Shown: positions 10,603-20,619, numbered from the stretch's first letter. The stretch is DNA of 64,000 nucleotides from Bifidobacterium callimiconis (GCF_003952005.1 NZ_QXGJ01000008.1:1-64000), one strand, 5' to 3'. The notes: generated by a model not told the origin, from the sequence alone. Translations and numbers: made by a program.

Positions 10603-11970
10603 TTACTTGGCCTCCTCGTCGCCCTGTTCCTGCTCGAGGCAGACCTTGTCCTGCATCTTCACGAACGGCATGTAGATGAAGACGGCGATCACGGCGATGA
10701 TGATCTGCAGCAGCGCGCACTTCCAGCCACCGAGGATGAAGCCGGAGATGATCGGCGGCGTGGTCCACGGCACCTGGACGGCGCCGAACGGTGCGATGAA
10801 GCCGATGGAGACGGCGCCATACATGATGATCATGGCGACCATAGGAGTCAGGATGAACGGGATGAGCATGATCGGGTTGAACACGATCGGCAGACCGAAG
10901 ATCACAGGCTCGTTGATGCCGAAGATGCCCGGCACGATGGAGAGCTTGGAGACGGTACGCATCTGTTCGGACTTGGCGAAGAGCAGTGCGGCGACCAGCA
11001 GGCCGACGGTCAGGCCGACGCCGGAGAACTTGCAGAAGCAGTCGATCATCTGCGGGGTCAGGTAGTGGAAGCCGTTGGCCTTGGTGTACGGAGCGACACC
11101 GGCATCGAAGAGCTTCTGGTTGCTCAGGGTGTTGGCGAGCAGCAGCGGGGTGACCACGCCGGACACGACGTTGGCGCCGTGAATACCACACCAGAACAGC
11201 ACCGACATGAGCAGAATGATGATGATGGCGCCGGCCCAGGTATCGGTCAAGGACTGCAGCGGGATCTGGAGGATCTTGAAGATGAGCTCGGTCAGGGACA
11301 CGCCGCCGAAGCCCTTGCACAGGTGGTACAGGATGGCGGAGCCGGTGATGACGAACAGACCGGGGATCAGCGCGGAGAAGGCGTTGGTGACGCCGGCGGG
11401 CACGGCATCAGGCATCTTGATCTTCAGATCGTGCTTGATGCAGGCGGTGTAGACCCAACCGACGAGCAGGCCCATGATGATGGCGGAGATGATGCCGTTG
11501 GAACCGGTCCAAGTCTGGTTGAACACACCGGAGACATCAACGTCGACGGCGTGCTTGGTGGTGTCGGTGGCCGCCGCGAGGGTGTCCTTATCCAGGGACA
11601 TCACCATCGACGACGGGGACACGATGAAGAACGCGACCAGAGACAGCAGGCCGGCGGAGATGCCGTCGCACTTCTCGTTACGAGCGTAGGCGTAGCCGAT
11701 GCCGACGGCCACGATGATGGCCAGAATGTTGAACGTTGCCGCACTGACCTGATTGAGGCCAATGTTCCATTCGTCGCCGAAGATTCCGGCCATCCAGTCG
11801 GAATATCCGGTAATCGGGATGTTGGCAATCAGCAGGAACAGCGAACCGATCAGTGTAGCCGGCATGGTCAGGATGAAGCCATCCTTCAATGCCACCAGCG
11901 CCTTAAGACTGGCGAATTTCATGAAGCCATTAAGCATCGCATCGCCGATGGCTTGCATCTTCTCCTTCAT
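10603..11970 (-). CDS. PTS lactose/cellobiose-type IIC permease
   Basis: 455 residues with about ten hydrophobic segments; the N-terminus KFASLKALVALKDGFILTMP and the central GINEPVIFGLPIVFNP segment (substrate-binding loop region) are hallmarks of the cellobiose/diacetylchitobiose IIC family. It forms the membrane channel that brings the beta-glucoside in for phosphorylation. AAGGAAGG precedes the ATG. First gene of the operon IIC-IIB-IIA-GH1-HAD; a consensus promoter and operator-like sites lie directly upstream. A 204-nt gap to the IIB gene holds no other ORF. Confidence 0.95.
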   Translation of the reverse strand: MKEKMQAIGDAMLNGFMKFASLKALVALKDGFILTMPATLIGSLFLLIANIPITGYSDWMAGIFGDEWNIGLNQVSAATFNILAIIVAVGIGYAYARNEKCDGISAGLLSLVAFFIVSPSSMVMSLDKDTLAAATDTTKHAVDVDVSGVFNQTWTGSNGIISAIIMGLLVGWVYTACIKHDLKIKMPDAVPAGVTNAFSALIPGLFVITGSAILYHLCKGFGGVSLTELIFKILQIPLQSLTDTWAGAIIIILLMSVLFWCGIHGANVVSGVVTPLLLANTLSNQKLFDAGVAPYTKANGFHYLTPQMIDCFCKFSGVGLTVGLLVAALLFAKSEQMRTVSKLSIVPGIFGINEPVIFGLPIVFNPIMLIPFILTPMVAMIIMYGAVSIGFIAPFGAVQVPWTTPPIISGFILGGWKCALLQIIIAVIAVFIYMPFVKMQDKVCLEQEQGDEEAK

Positions 11971-12027
11971 GGACTTTCCTTCCTTGGACAGTTGTGGGCA
12001 ACGGTGCCCGCAAGCTCCACATCCGTG

Positions 12028-12097
12028 TTATTCGCAGTTCACTCTGTTGTTCGAATAACTAAGTCATCAGTATATGCCTCCCCCTGTCGGAAGTCAA
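12028..12097 (-). promoter_or_regulatory. Beta-glucoside operon promoter with GntR operator candidate
   Basis: On the minus strand: -35 TTGACT (12092-12097), exactly 17 bp, -10 TATACT (12069-12074). Around the predicted start site lies an inverted repeat with perfect 8-bp arms GTTATTCG (12028-12035) and CGAATAAC (12052-12059); the right arm is part of TTCGAATAAC. The same core occurs at the gntR promoter (13119) and at 12194. A repressor bound here would block initiation. Confidence 0.65.
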
Positions 12098-12193
12098 AAT
12101 CACGAAAGCAAGGAACAAAAAGCCCGAAAAGCCCGGAATTCCAACGTTTTTGAAAACATATTAACAAAACTTCGACACGCCGGAGTAAGGAAT

Positions 12194-12203
12194 TTATTCG
12201 AAT
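12194..12203. promoter_or_regulatory. Third copy of the TTATTCGAA motif
   Basis: TTATTCGAAT, containing the palindrome ATTCGAAT, lies about 100 nt upstream of the operon -35 and about 115 nt beyond the gntR stop. It may be an auxiliary operator for the same regulator. The rest of the 349-nt gap (11971-12319) is AT-rich, non-coding. Confidence 0.4.
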
Positions 12204-12319
12204 CTATTCTTTAAACGGATCGCCGCTCTCCATCGCGGGCTCTCCATACGAACGATGCCGATGGCGGACGTCGACGCCACTGTCGACACCACCATCGGCA
12301 TCATCATCGGGATTTATCG

Positions 12320-13024
12320 TCAGCGCATGGACGCCATCGAATAGAACTTCGCGTTCTTGTAGTGATAGAGGTTTCGGGACGCGTTGAACAGCTTGCCGTT
12401 GGACAGAAACGCATCGTCCTCGATGCAGATGGCGGGATCGCCCTCGTTCAGCTCAAGCAGTCGCGCGGCCTCGGCCGTCAGCCAACCCATATGGATCACC
12501 TTGTCGTCGAAGCCGAACGTCAGTCCCAGATCGTCACGCATGTAGGCGTACAGCGAGCCCCGCGCGATCTCCTCATTGAGATACGGCACGTATTCCTTGA
12601 GATACCACGCCGTCTCGTAGCTGATCGGCTGGTCATTGACGCTGCGAAGACGCACCACCCGCCATACCTGATCACCCTCGGCGCATCGCATACGCTTCGC
12701 CAGCTGCTTGTCCGCACGGATCAACGCCAGCTCCTGCACGAACGACGACACCTTGCGATCGGGGAAGTCCGCAACGATGCCGTTCGACGATCCGATAGGC
12801 ATGTAGTTGCCGACACGGTCCTCGCGGACGAACACACCGCTGCCCCGCACCGGAAACACCTCGCCGGCGGCGGCAAGAACGGCAATGGCGCCACGCACGC
12901 AGTATCGGGACACCTGATACTGCTCGATAAGCTGATCTTCGGTAGGCAGCTTGCCGGTTTCGGAAAACTCCCCCTGATTGATCCGCTGCCGCAATTTACG
13001 TGCCAGTTCGTGCTTTGAAGCCAC
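12320..13024 (-). CDS. GntR/HutC-type transcriptional regulator with UTRA domain
   Basis: 234 residues from a GTG start (VASKHELARKLRQR) with GGGAG 8-10 nt before it; an in-frame ATG at 13042 is an alternative. The N-terminal winged helix (LPTEDQLIEQYQVSRYCVRGAI, about residues 30-51) is followed by a UTRA ligand domain (VWRVVRLRSVNDQPISYETAWYLKEYVP). Regulators of this type, such as BglR or TreR, bind phosphosugars. It lies upstream of, and in the same direction as, the beta-glucoside PTS operon, and the same TTCGAATAA core sits at both promoters, so it probably represses the operon and itself until a phosphorylated glucoside is present. Confidence 0.9.
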   Translation of the reverse strand: MASKHELARKLRQRINQGEFSETGKLPTEDQLIEQYQVSRYCVRGAIAVLAAAGEVFPVRGSGVFVREDRVGNYMPIGSSNGIVADFPDRKVSSFVQELALIRADKQLAKRMRCAEGDQVWRVVRLRSVNDQPISYETAWYLKEYVPYLNEEIARGSLYAYMRDDLGLTFGFDDKVIHMGWLTAEAARLLELNEGDPAICIEDDAFLSNGKLFNASRNLYHYKNAKFYSMASMR

Positions 13025-13117
13025 ACCTATCTCCCATTCCATGAGTCAAAGACCTGCAACGACATCGATGCCAAGCGCCTCACGCCGTAGCGCTCAAAAA
13101 GCGCACAACTATATTTA

Positions 13118-13143
13118 ATTCGAATAACTTAAGTATATGTCAA
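13118..13143 (-). promoter_or_regulatory. gntR promoter and operator candidate
   Basis: ATTCGAATAAC (13118-13128) abuts TATACT (13132-13137 on the minus strand) and a TTGACA (13138-13143). Either TATACT is the -10 or TTGACA is a -35 with the motif between the boxes. In both readings the shared TTCGAATAA core overlaps the promoter, as at the PTS operon. Confidence 0.5.
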
Positions 13144-13206
13144 ACGTTTCGGAATATGACACAAATATGGCACGATGGCGGTTGGCGTATGTGAAACCGG
13201 AAATGG

Positions 13207-13274
13207 GGTTGGAGCACTCCCCTCAGTCCGCCGTGTGGCGGACGGCTCCCCTCGGTGGCGAGGGGAGCCGGAAA
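13207..13274. repeat. Family A palindromic repeat
   Basis: CTCCCCTCAGTCCGCC, GTGTGGCGGACGGCTCCCCTC and GAGGGGAGCC form a compound hairpin directly after the holB stop. Non-coding; may also terminate the tmk-holB transcript. Confidence 0.7.
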
Positions 13275-13277
13275 ATG

Positions 13278-14504
13278 CTAGATCAGAGCGCAGAAGAGGG
13301 CCTCGAAGACGAGGAGGGGGTTGCCGTTGCCGGCGAGACGACGACGGGCCTCGGCCACGTGCTCCAATCGTTCGATGGCGGCTTCGCGGCTCAGGCGCGA
13401 GGCAAGCTCGGCGATGGCCGTACGATTCTCCTTGTTGACGATGCCGACGGAATCCTCGGCGTCATTCTGCAGCACGGCGACGTCACGGTACACGCTGGCG
13501 ATGGAGTTGAGCGCACGATCGAGCACGTCGCGGCTACGGCGGGTCACGCGGCGGCGCACGTCCTCCTTCTTGCCGATCGCATTGTAGGCGCCGCGGATCT
13601 TCGGCGGGATGCGGTCCTTCTCCCCCAGTCCGTTCACGCGTCGGAAATCAGCCTGCTCGCGCGCCACCTGCACGTCGATCTCGGCCTCGGCCTGCGCCTT
13701 GGCATCGGAGATCAGATGGTCGGCGAGCAGTACCGCATCCGACGCCTTGGCAAGGTTCAGCACGCCGACCACGAGCGTGTCACGGTCGCTCATCACGCGT
13801 TCGTTCGTCGCGTACAGGCGTGCGATGCCGATGTGTCCCTCGGCCAGACGCGCGGCACGGGCGGCCACGTGCTCGGTGAAGCGCTTGTCGTCCGGCAGGG
13901 TGGGGTTCACGGATGTCATGAGATACTTCGCTACCTCGCGGTCGCCGGGGATGGCGAGGTTCACCACGCGGGTGCGTGAACGGATCGTGGGCAGCACGTC
14001 CTGGGCGCTCGGCGCGCACAGCAGCCAGATCGTGTGCGCGGCCGGTTCCTCGATCTCCTTGAGCAGCACGTTGGTGGTGCGCTCGAGCATGCGATCCACG
14101 TCCTCGATGATGATGATGCGCCACGGCGCGGTGCTCGGCATCTGTTCGGATTTTTCGATGAGCCCGCGTACCGCATCGATGCCGATGGTCACCTTGTCGG
14201 TGGCGAGCACGGTGACGTCCGGATGCGTGCCGGCGAGGATATGACGGCACGTGGAACATTCGCCGCAGCCGTGGTTCGGACATTCGAGCGCGGCGGCGAA
14301 TGCGCGCGCCACATTGGAGCGGCCGGAACCGGCGGGACCGCAGATCAGCCAGGACTGGGCAATGTCCGCGGTGGTGGCGGCCGTGCGGGACAGGAGTTCC
14401 ACGGTCGGGCGCTGGCCGACGATGGTGGACCAGACGGCGGGGATGGTGGGGGCGGCAGTGCCGGTGGCGGCGGGCGCGGAAGCGGTGGAATCGGCGGCGG
14501 TCAT
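13278..14504 (-). CDS. holB: DNA polymerase III subunit delta'
   Basis: 408 residues. Clamp-loader subunit of the AAA+ family that helps load the sliding clamp. The P-loop GPAGSGRS has Arg in place of the usual Lys, as expected for a delta' subunit that does not hydrolyse ATP. A zinc site ([14 protein letters not shown], about residues 75-88) and Walker-B-like [10 protein letters not shown] follow. The sensor segment reads RSRT where the E. coli proteins have SRC, as in many actinobacteria. The ATG overlaps the tmk stop by 4 nt (ATGA), so tmk and holB are translationally coupled, a common pairing. Confidence 0.92.
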   Translation of the reverse strand: MTAADSTASAPAATGTAAPTIPAVWSTIVGQRPTVELLSRTAATTADIAQSWLICGPAGSGRSNVARAFAAALECPNHGCGECSTCRHILAGTHPDVTVLATDKVTIGIDAVRGLIEKSEQMPSTAPWRIIIIEDVDRMLERTTNVLLKEIEEPAAHTIWLLCAPSAQDVLPTIRSRTRVVNLAIPGDREVAKYLMTSVNPTLPDDKRFTEHVAARAARLAEGHIGIARLYATNERVMSDRDTLVVGVLNLAKASDAVLLADHLISDAKAQAEAEIDVQVAREQADFRRVNGLGEKDRIPPKIRGAYNAIGKKEDVRRRVTRRSRDVLDRALNSIASVYRDVAVLQNDAEDSVGIVNKENRTAIAELASRLSREAAIERLEHVAEARRRLAGNGNPLLVFEALFCALI

Positions 14505-15157
14505 CGGGTGGCCTCCGGGGCGTCGAGCAGAGCGTCGATGTCGGCCTGAATCACGGACCAGACCTGATCGATGGTCTGCGCGGCGTCGATCACGCGGAAC
14601 CGATTCGGTTCGGCGGCCGCCAGGTCAAGGAAGGCCTGACGTGTGCGATTCTGAAAATCATCGCCGGCGGATTCCATACGATCGGCCTCATGCTGCAGTC
14701 GCGTATGGGAAACGGCCGGATCCATATCAAGCAGATACGTGCGCACGGGCAGCAGATTGTTCGTGGCCCACAGGCTCAGATTGCGAATCTCGTCGGAGGT
14801 GAGCTCTCGTCCGCCGGCCTGATATGCCAGTGAGGAATCGAGATACCGATCGGTGATCACTACTTCGTCGCGCGCCAACGCCGGGCGGATAAGTTCGGCC
14901 ACGTGCTGGGCACGATCGGCGGCGAAGATCAGGGCCTCCGCACGCGGGGCGATGTCGGCGGCCAGGACGCCGTCGGTGGCAGCGGGCACGTTGTGCAGCA
15001 GCAGCTGGCGCAGCGTGGCGCCCAACGGCGTGCCGCCCGGCTCGCGGGTCACGATCACCGTGCGCCCGCGGGATTCGAGATACTGACGCAGTCGCTCCAC
15101 CTGCGTGGTCTTGCCCACGCCATCGACGCCTTCAAAGGAGATAAACAGTCCAGCCAT
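14501..15157 (-). CDS. tmk: Thymidylate kinase
   Basis: 218 residues from [19 protein letters not shown]. Phosphorylates dTMP to dTDP in DNA precursor synthesis. The P-loop GVDGVGKT, the [10 protein letters not shown] segment that binds dTMP, and the [11 protein letters not shown] block are all present. The reading frame is open upstream through a repeat, but those codons lie in palindromic repeat sequence and the family starts at this Met. Overlaps holB by 4 nt. Confidence 0.95.
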   Translation of the reverse strand: MAGLFISFEGVDGVGKTTQVERLRQYLESRGRTVIVTREPGGTPLGATLRQLLLHNVPAATDGVLAADIAPRAEALIFAADRAQHVAELIRPALARDEVVITDRYLDSSLAYQAGGRELTSDEIRNLSLWATNNLLPVRTYLLDMDPAVSHTRLQHEADRMESAGDDFQNRTRQAFLDLAAAEPNRFRVIDAAQTIDQVWSVIQADIDALLDAPEATR

Positions 15158-15247
15158 GCACCCTACCGTATCGGCGTGGGCCAACTTTTCGGCGGAACGG
15201 GGAGGTGGGAAGACGACAGGGAGAGTCGGGGCTGGCTGGAGTCGGAG

Positions 15248-15550
15248 CCCTCCCTCAGTCCGGCTACGCCGGCCAGCTCCCTCCCACGGAGGGAGCACGA
15301 AGGAGAACAGCGTTCTCCCTCCACGGGAGGGAGATGTCACGACAAACGTCGTGACAGAGGGAGGGAACCACACCCGAAACCCACAAATCCCACCCAGGAC
15401 AGGAAGAAAAATGAGACCCGTCGAAGTCGAAGCCCTCCCTCAGTCCGGCTGCGCCGGCCAGCTCCCTCCCTCGGAGGGAGCACGAAGGAGAACAGCGTTC
15501 TCCCTCCACGGGAGGGAGATGTCACGACGAACGTCGTGACAGAGGGAGGG
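15248..15550. repeat. Tandem pair of family A repeats
   Basis: Two units (15248-15365 and 15433-15550), each starting CCCTCCCTCAGTCCGGCT and ending GTGACAGAGGGAGGG, so each unit is a long imperfect palindrome. The flanks are also duplicated (AACCACAC..GAAACCCAC), giving a repeat period of about 185 bp. They fill the 449-nt gap between tmk and topA; no gene is seen there. Confidence 0.85.
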
Positions 15551-15606
15551 AACCACACCGGAAACCCACGAATCCCGCCCAAACGGAGAGAAAATAAAGC
15601 CTTCTC

Positions 15607-18585
15607 CTACTCGGCCGTCTTCTTGGTCTTGGCAGTAGTCTTCTTCGCCGTGGAAGCCTTCTTCGTTGCCGTCGAAGACTTCTTCGCGGTCGACTTCTTA
15701 GCGGTGGTCGTCTTCTTCGCGGTCGACTTGCGCGTGGTCTTGCGCTTGGTCGGACCGGCGGCACGCTTTTCGGCGAGCAGACGGAACGCCTCCTCCGGGG
15801 AGATCGACTCGGGCGTGAACTGCCGCGGCAGCGTACGGTTCGTCTCGCCGTCGGTGATGTACGGACCGAATCGGCCGTCCTTGATCGTCACCGGCTTGGC
15901 GGTGTCCGGATCCGGACCAAGCTCGCGCAGCGGCGGCTTGGCGGCCGCACGGCCACGTCCGCGACCGTACTTGGGCTGGTCGAACAGTTCCTTCGCCTTG
16001 GCCAGGTCCACGGTGAAGATCTCGTCCTCACTGCCCAGCGAGCGTGTCTCCGGCTTGCCGCCCTCCACGGTCTTGGTCAGGTACGGACCGTAACGGCCGT
16101 TGTTGGCCTCCACCGTGGCCTTGACGGTCTCGCCGGTCTCGGCATTGGTCTCCTCCAGCGTGCCGACGACGCGCGGCAGACTGAGCAGCTTCAACGCATC
16201 ATCCAGCGACAGCGCATCGGGGTCCATGGTCTTGAACAGCGAGGCCATCTTCGGCTTGATCGTGGCGGTCTTCTTGCGCGTGGCGCGGCGCTTCGGAGCC
16301 GGCTCGCCCTTGGCCGCAGCCTCTTCGGCGGCCTTGCGCGCCTTCTCCTCGGCCTCCTTCTCCGCGGCCTTCTCGGCCTCGAGCTGCGCCTGCATCTCCG
16401 GGGTGATCAGCGCCACGTACGGGCCGAAGCGACCCTTGCGAAGCTCCACGGTTCCGCCTGTGGCAGGGTCGATGCCCAGCACGCGCGGACCGCCGGAGTT
16501 CGTGGCGATGAGCTCGTGCCCCACCTCCGGGGTGAGTTCGTCGGGCGCGAGCGTGTCGGGGATTGACGCATGCTTCGGATTGCCGTCGGCGTCGAGGTTC
16601 TTCATATCCTCGAGGTACGGGCCGTAGCGGCCCACGCGCACGTGCAATCCGTCGCCGATGTCGATCGTGTTGATCTCACGCGCATCGATGTCGCCAAGCT
16701 GCGCCACCTGCTGCTGCAGGCCCTTGTGCGCGGCCTCGGGCGAATCCACCGTGCCCTCGCCGGTGCCGAAATAGAATCGCGTCAGCCAGTCGCGGCCGCT
16801 TTCGTGACCGCGGGCGATCTGGTCGAGTCCGTTCTCCATCTGTGCGGTGAACTGGTAGTCCACGTACTGCGGGAAGTTCGTCTCGAGCAGCTTGACCACG
16901 GAGAATGCCAGCCACGACGGGATGAGCGCGCGGCCCTTCTCGTACACGTAGCCGCGGTCGATGATCGTGGAGATGATGCTCGCGTAGGTGGACGGGCGGC
17001 CGATCTCCTTGGCCTCCAACGTCTTGACGAGCGACGCCTCGGTGTAGCGTGCCGGCGGCTGCGTCTCATGGCCGTTGGACTCCACATCCACGGCGGTGAG
17101 CGAGTCACCGACGGCCATCGGCGGCAGCGACACGTTTTCCGTGTCCTTTGTACCCTTCGTATCGCCGTGCTTGCCGGACTCCGCCTTACCCGCACCGGAG
17201 CCGGACGCGGAACGCGCTCCCCCGTACACTTCCATGAAGCCGGGGAATTCGATCACCGTGCCGGACGCCTGGAACAGCGCCTCGCCATGTGCACCCGAGT
17301 CGGCGCCCAAACGGACGGTGGCGGTGGAACCGGTGGCGTCGGCCATCTGCGAGGCAAGCGTACGACGCCAGATCAGCGTGTACAGCTTGAGCTGGTCCGG
17401 CGGCACGCGGTTCGCCAGTTCCTCCGGGGAACGGAACGAGGAGCCGGCCGGGCGGATGCACTCGTGCGCCTCCTGCGCGCCGGCGGTCTTGGTCACATAC
17501 TGCTTGGGGCTGTCGGACAGGAATCGGTCGCCGTAGCGCTTGCTCACCTCGGCGCGGGCGGCGGCGATGGCCTCCTGGGAAAGCGTGACCGAATCGGTAC
17601 GCATATACGTGATGTAGCCGTTCTCGTACAGGCCTTGCGCGGCGCGCATGGTGGCGCGGGAACTGAATCCGAGACGATTGCCGGCGGTCTGCTGCAGCGT
17701 GGACGTGGTGAACGGCGGCTGCGGACGACGACGGTACGGCTTGGTCTCCAGTGAACGCACGACGAACGGCACGTCGCGTACGGCGTCGGCGATCGCATGC
17801 GCAAGCGTCTCGTCCATGACGACCGGTTCGTCCTTGCGCGCGGCGTCGGTCAGCTGCCCGTCGGCGCCGAAGTCCTTGGACACGGCGAGACGACGGCCGC
17901 CGAGCGCGACCAGTCGGGAGTCGAATCCGGCATCGACGTCACCGTCGGCGGCCACCAGCGTGGCCACCACATCCCAGTACGATGCGCGGACGAACGCCAT
18001 GCGCTCGCGCTCGCGCTCGACGATCAGTCGGGTGGCGACGGACTGCACGCGGCCGGCGGACAGGCCCGGCCCCACCTTGCGCCACAGCACGGGAGACAGT
18101 TCGTAGCCGTAGAGTCGGTCGAGCACGCGGCGGGTCTCCTGTGCGTCCACCATGTGCCCGTCCACGTCGCGCGTGGCGGTGAGGGAGCGACGGATCGCCT
18201 CGGGCGTGATCTCGTGGAACACCATGCGCTTGACCGGCACCTTGGGCTTGAGCGTCTGCACCAGATGCCATGCGATGGCCTCGCCTTCGCGATCCTCATC
18301 GGTCGCGAGGTAGAGTTCGTCGGCGTTCTTCAGCGCGGACTTGAGTTCGGCCACCGTGGACTTCTTGTTGTCGTTGACGATGTAGTACGGCTCGAACCCG
18401 TCGTTCACGTCGACGCCGAACTTGCCGAACTTCTCCTTGCGGCTGGGCGGAACCTGCGAGGGCTGGGCCAGATCACGGATATGGCCCACCGACGCCATCA
18501 CCTCATACCCCTTGCCCAGATAACCGCCGATCTTCTTTGCCTTGGTGGGCGACTCGACGATAACGAGCTTGGTGCCGTCAGTCAT
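15607..18585 (-). CDS. topA: DNA topoisomerase I
   Basis: 992 residues from MTDGTKLVIVESPTKAKKI, with AAGGAGAGG upstream. Type IA topoisomerase that relaxes negative supercoils. The Toprim domain is N-terminal; the active Tyr lies in ITYMRTDS. The C-terminal half has four Toprim-C repeats recognisable by FGPY/YGPY motifs instead of zinc fingers, as is usual for actinobacteria. The protein ends in a Lys/Thr/Ala-rich tail of about 45 residues (TARKS/TAKK repeats), known in mycobacterial TopA to aid processivity and DNA binding. A Lys/Glu/Ala-rich linker and a Ser/Gly/Lys insert (GKAESGKHGDTKGTKDTEN) interrupt the core. Monocistronic. Confidence 0.96.
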   Translation of the reverse strand: MTDGTKLVIVESPTKAKKIGGYLGKGYEVMASVGHIRDLAQPSQVPPSRKEKFGKFGVDVNDGFEPYYIVNDNKKSTVAELKSALKNADELYLATDEDREGEAIAWHLVQTLKPKVPVKRMVFHEITPEAIRRSLTATRDVDGHMVDAQETRRVLDRLYGYELSPVLWRKVGPGLSAGRVQSVATRLIVERERERMAFVRASYWDVVATLVAADGDVDAGFDSRLVALGGRRLAVSKDFGADGQLTDAARKDEPVVMDETLAHAIADAVRDVPFVVRSLETKPYRRRPQPPFTTSTLQQTAGNRLGFSSRATMRAAQGLYENGYITYMRTDSVTLSQEAIAAARAEVSKRYGDRFLSDSPKQYVTKTAGAQEAHECIRPAGSSFRSPEELANRVPPDQLKLYTLIWRRTLASQMADATGSTATVRLGADSGAHGEALFQASGTVIEFPGFMEVYGGARSASGSGAGKAESGKHGDTKGTKDTENVSLPPMAVGDSLTAVDVESNGHETQPPARYTEASLVKTLEAKEIGRPSTYASIISTIIDRGYVYEKGRALIPSWLAFSVVKLLETNFPQYVDYQFTAQMENGLDQIARGHESGRDWLTRFYFGTGEGTVDSPEAAHKGLQQQVAQLGDIDAREINTIDIGDGLHVRVGRYGPYLEDMKNLDADGNPKHASIPDTLAPDELTPEVGHELIATNSGGPRVLGIDPATGGTVELRKGRFGPYVALITPEMQAQLEAEKAAEKEAEEKARKAAEEAAAKGEPAPKRRATRKKTATIKPKMASLFKTMDPDALSLDDALKLLSLPRVVGTLEETNAETGETVKATVEANNGRYGPYLTKTVEGGKPETRSLGSEDEIFTVDLAKAKELFDQPKYGRGRGRAAAKPPLRELGPDPDTAKPVTIKDGRFGPYITDGETNRTLPRQFTPESISPEEAFRLLAEKRAAGPTKRKTTRKSTAKKTTTAKKSTAKKSSTATKKASTAKKTTAKTKKTAE

Positions 18586-18692
18586 GGTCCTCTCCTTCTT
18601 GGTCAACTACAGTGCATAATAACCATGACCGCGCCCGGTTTGACGAATCGGACGTTCGGCATGGCATCGGCATGGCGGATTCGCGCGTGGCG

Positions 18693-19976
18693 TCAGCGCT
18701 TGCGCGGCGGGGCGGGCGGAGCCCCCACCAGACCGATCTTAGACAACGGCGCGGCGGTGATGTGACGCATGGCGAGCATAAGTCCGAACGTGAGCGCCAC
18801 GGACGCGCAGATGAGTATGCCGGCCGATCCGTGCGCGGCGGACGACGCCCACTTGGCGCTGTACTGCAGACCGGGGGCCAACTGCCAGACCACGTACAGT
18901 CCGTATGCGACGGCCATGATGCCGCCGACGATCATCACCGTGCCCACGATCTGAATGCTGGCGGACGATACGCGTGTGCCCGGCTCGTCCATGCCCGATG
19001 CGCGGGTGAACGCCAACGCCAGGAATGCCAGTCCGGACGCCAGTGCGGTCGCCATGATCACGTCGCACGGGCGGTGCCATCCGCCGACGAGCAGCGCCAT
19101 GCCAGACAGGGATGCGTATACGGCGGCGATCACCGCGACCAGCGCACGCCAGACGCGGGGCACGACGCACAGCAGAGCGAGCGCGGCCACGACGACCATG
19201 GTCATGTGTCCGGAGGGGGCGGTGTTGCCGTCGACCTTGATCATCGACACGTCGTAGACCTTGCGCGGCAGCAGATGCTTGAGCAGTTCGGCCGCGGCGA
19301 ACGCGACGACGGCGAACGCCACGAGCTGCACGATCGCGCGCCAGCGCTTGCGGGAAACGGCCACAATGACCGCTACCACGCCGAACGCGACATCGGTGAA
19401 CGCCATGACGGGAATCGTCAGCGGGCCGAGTGTCACGGACGTGGCGAGCGGCGCGCACAGGGCCGCAAGCCAGCCGGGCAGGGCGTTGGAGAAACCGTCG
19501 ACGGCAAGATTGTCGTATTCCTGACCGCCCACGGTGCCCACGCCCACCAGGTACACGGCGGCGGCGATGGCGAGCAGCGCGATGCCGAACACGACGCACA
19601 GGATCACGCTGGAAGTACGGGGACGGTCGGTGAGCGGGTCGTCGGAACGGTCTCGCGGCATGCGCGGATCCACGGCGGGGGTCGAGGCGTTACCGCGTCG
19701 GCCACCCTTGCCGGAGCTTCTGCCGCGGCGGGAGCGGGGAGCGTCATCATCGGCGTCATCGGCGACCTGGGCGAGGGATGCCAACGTGCCGGACGGCTCC
19801 CCATCCAGTCCCAGGGCCGCGGCCTCGAGCGGAGACAGGCCACCGGAACGCTCCGGCGTTCCCCCGGACGTCGCCGGGGGAATCGACTGCGGAGAGATCG
19901 GCTGTGTGGCGGACGAGTCGACGGGCTCGGGGTCCAACGGCTCGAAATACAGGTTCGATGGCTTCTTGTCACTCAT
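18693..19976 (-). CDS. PAP2 superfamily membrane phosphatase
   Basis: 427 residues. The first 120 or so are hydrophilic and disordered (Asp/Pro/Ser, then an Arg/Gly-rich stretch); the rest has about eight hydrophobic segments. PAP2 motifs: LKHLLPRK (weak motif 1), APSGHM (motif 2) and GGWHRPCDV (motif 3, with the catalytic His). Members dephosphorylate phosphatidate, undecaprenyl diphosphate or similar lipids outside the membrane. TAAAGT ends 7 nt before the ATG and there is no Shine-Dalgarno site, suggesting a leaderless transcript. Substrate is unknown. Confidence 0.85.
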   Translation of the reverse strand: MSDKKPSNLYFEPLDPEPVDSSATQPISPQSIPPATSGGTPERSGGLSPLEAAALGLDGEPSGTLASLAQVADDADDDAPRSRRGRSSGKGGRRGNASTPAVDPRMPRDRSDDPLTDRPRTSSVILCVVFGIALLAIAAAVYLVGVGTVGGQEYDNLAVDGFSNALPGWLAALCAPLATSVTLGPLTIPVMAFTDVAFGVVAVIVAVSRKRWRAIVQLVAFAVVAFAAAELLKHLLPRKVYDVSMIKVDGNTAPSGHMTMVVVAALALLCVVPRVWRALVAVIAAVYASLSGMALLVGGWHRPCDVIMATALASGLAFLALAFTRASGMDEPGTRVSSASIQIVGTVMIVGGIMAVAYGLYVVWQLAPGLQYSAKWASSAAHGSAGILICASVALTFGLMLAMRHITAAPLSKIGLVGAPPAPPRKR

Positions 19977-20028
19977 AGTCACGACTTTAGAGCCGACGGG
20001 ACCCAAACCGGGGTAATGAGGATGGCGA

Positions 20029-20619
20029 CTACTCGCCGAGGCCATTCCAACGGTGGTAGCGTGGCGCTTCGATGCCGAACGGCATGAGCAGTCGCGCGGC
20101 CACGTCGTAGGTCATGTCCTCGATCGTGGACGCGTTGCCGTAGAACGTCAGCATCGGCGGGCAGATGCGCACGCCGGGAATCATCGACAGCTCCTGCATG
20201 TTGCGCAGATGAATCGGGCTGAGCGGGCTCTCCCGCGCGCACAGCACCAGCGGACGCTGCTCCTTGATCGTCACGTCGGCGGCGCGCAGCAGCAGCGTCT
20301 CCGCATAGCCGCTGTGGATGCCGGCCAACGTCTTCATGGAACACGGCACGACGATCATGCCGGCCGTACGGTACGATCCGCTTGCCGGCCCGGCGCCAAT
20401 CTCCTCCGGCTCATACCATTCGTCGGCCAACGCGCGCACCTCATCCACGCCCAGACCGGTCTCCCATGCGAGCGTGGTCCGGGCGCCATGACTCATGATC
20501 AGGCAGGAACGGAAACCGTCCGCCTCACGGATGATCCGTAGACACTGCACGAGCAGCGGCAGGCCGCTCGCCCCCGTGGCGCCCACCACGATGCGCTGTT
20601 CGTCACGTTCGTCACTCAT
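20029..20619 (-). CDS. ubiX: UbiX-like flavin prenyltransferase
   Basis: 196 residues from MSDERDEQRIVVGATGASG. Prenylates FMN to make the cofactor of UbiD decarboxylases. The N-terminal GATGAS flavin-binding loop, the VVPCSMKTLAGI segment and LVLCARESPLSPIHL (Arg/Glu of the prenyl-transfer site) are diagnostic. Its start overlaps the ubiD stop by 8 nt, so the two are co-translated. In lactobacilli and Bacillus the equivalent genes (lpdB, bsdB) serve hydroxybenzoate or gallate decarboxylation. The neighbouring UbiD and LpdD-like genes suggest the same here. Confidence 0.92.
   Translation of the reverse strand: MSDERDEQRIVVGATGASGLPLLVQCLRIIREADGFRSCLIMSHGARTTLAWETGLGVDEVRALADEWYEPEEIGAGPASGSYRTAGMIVVPCSMKTLAGIHSGYAETLLLRAADVTIKEQRPLVLCARESPLSPIHLRNMQELSMIPGVRICPPMLTFYGNASTIEDMTYDVAARLLMPFGIEAPRYHRWNGLGE

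Noticed and set aside
15158..15373. Extended N-terminus of thymidylate kinase
   Set aside because: The extra codons are palindromic repeat sequence; the P-loop enzyme family starts at the Met at 15157.
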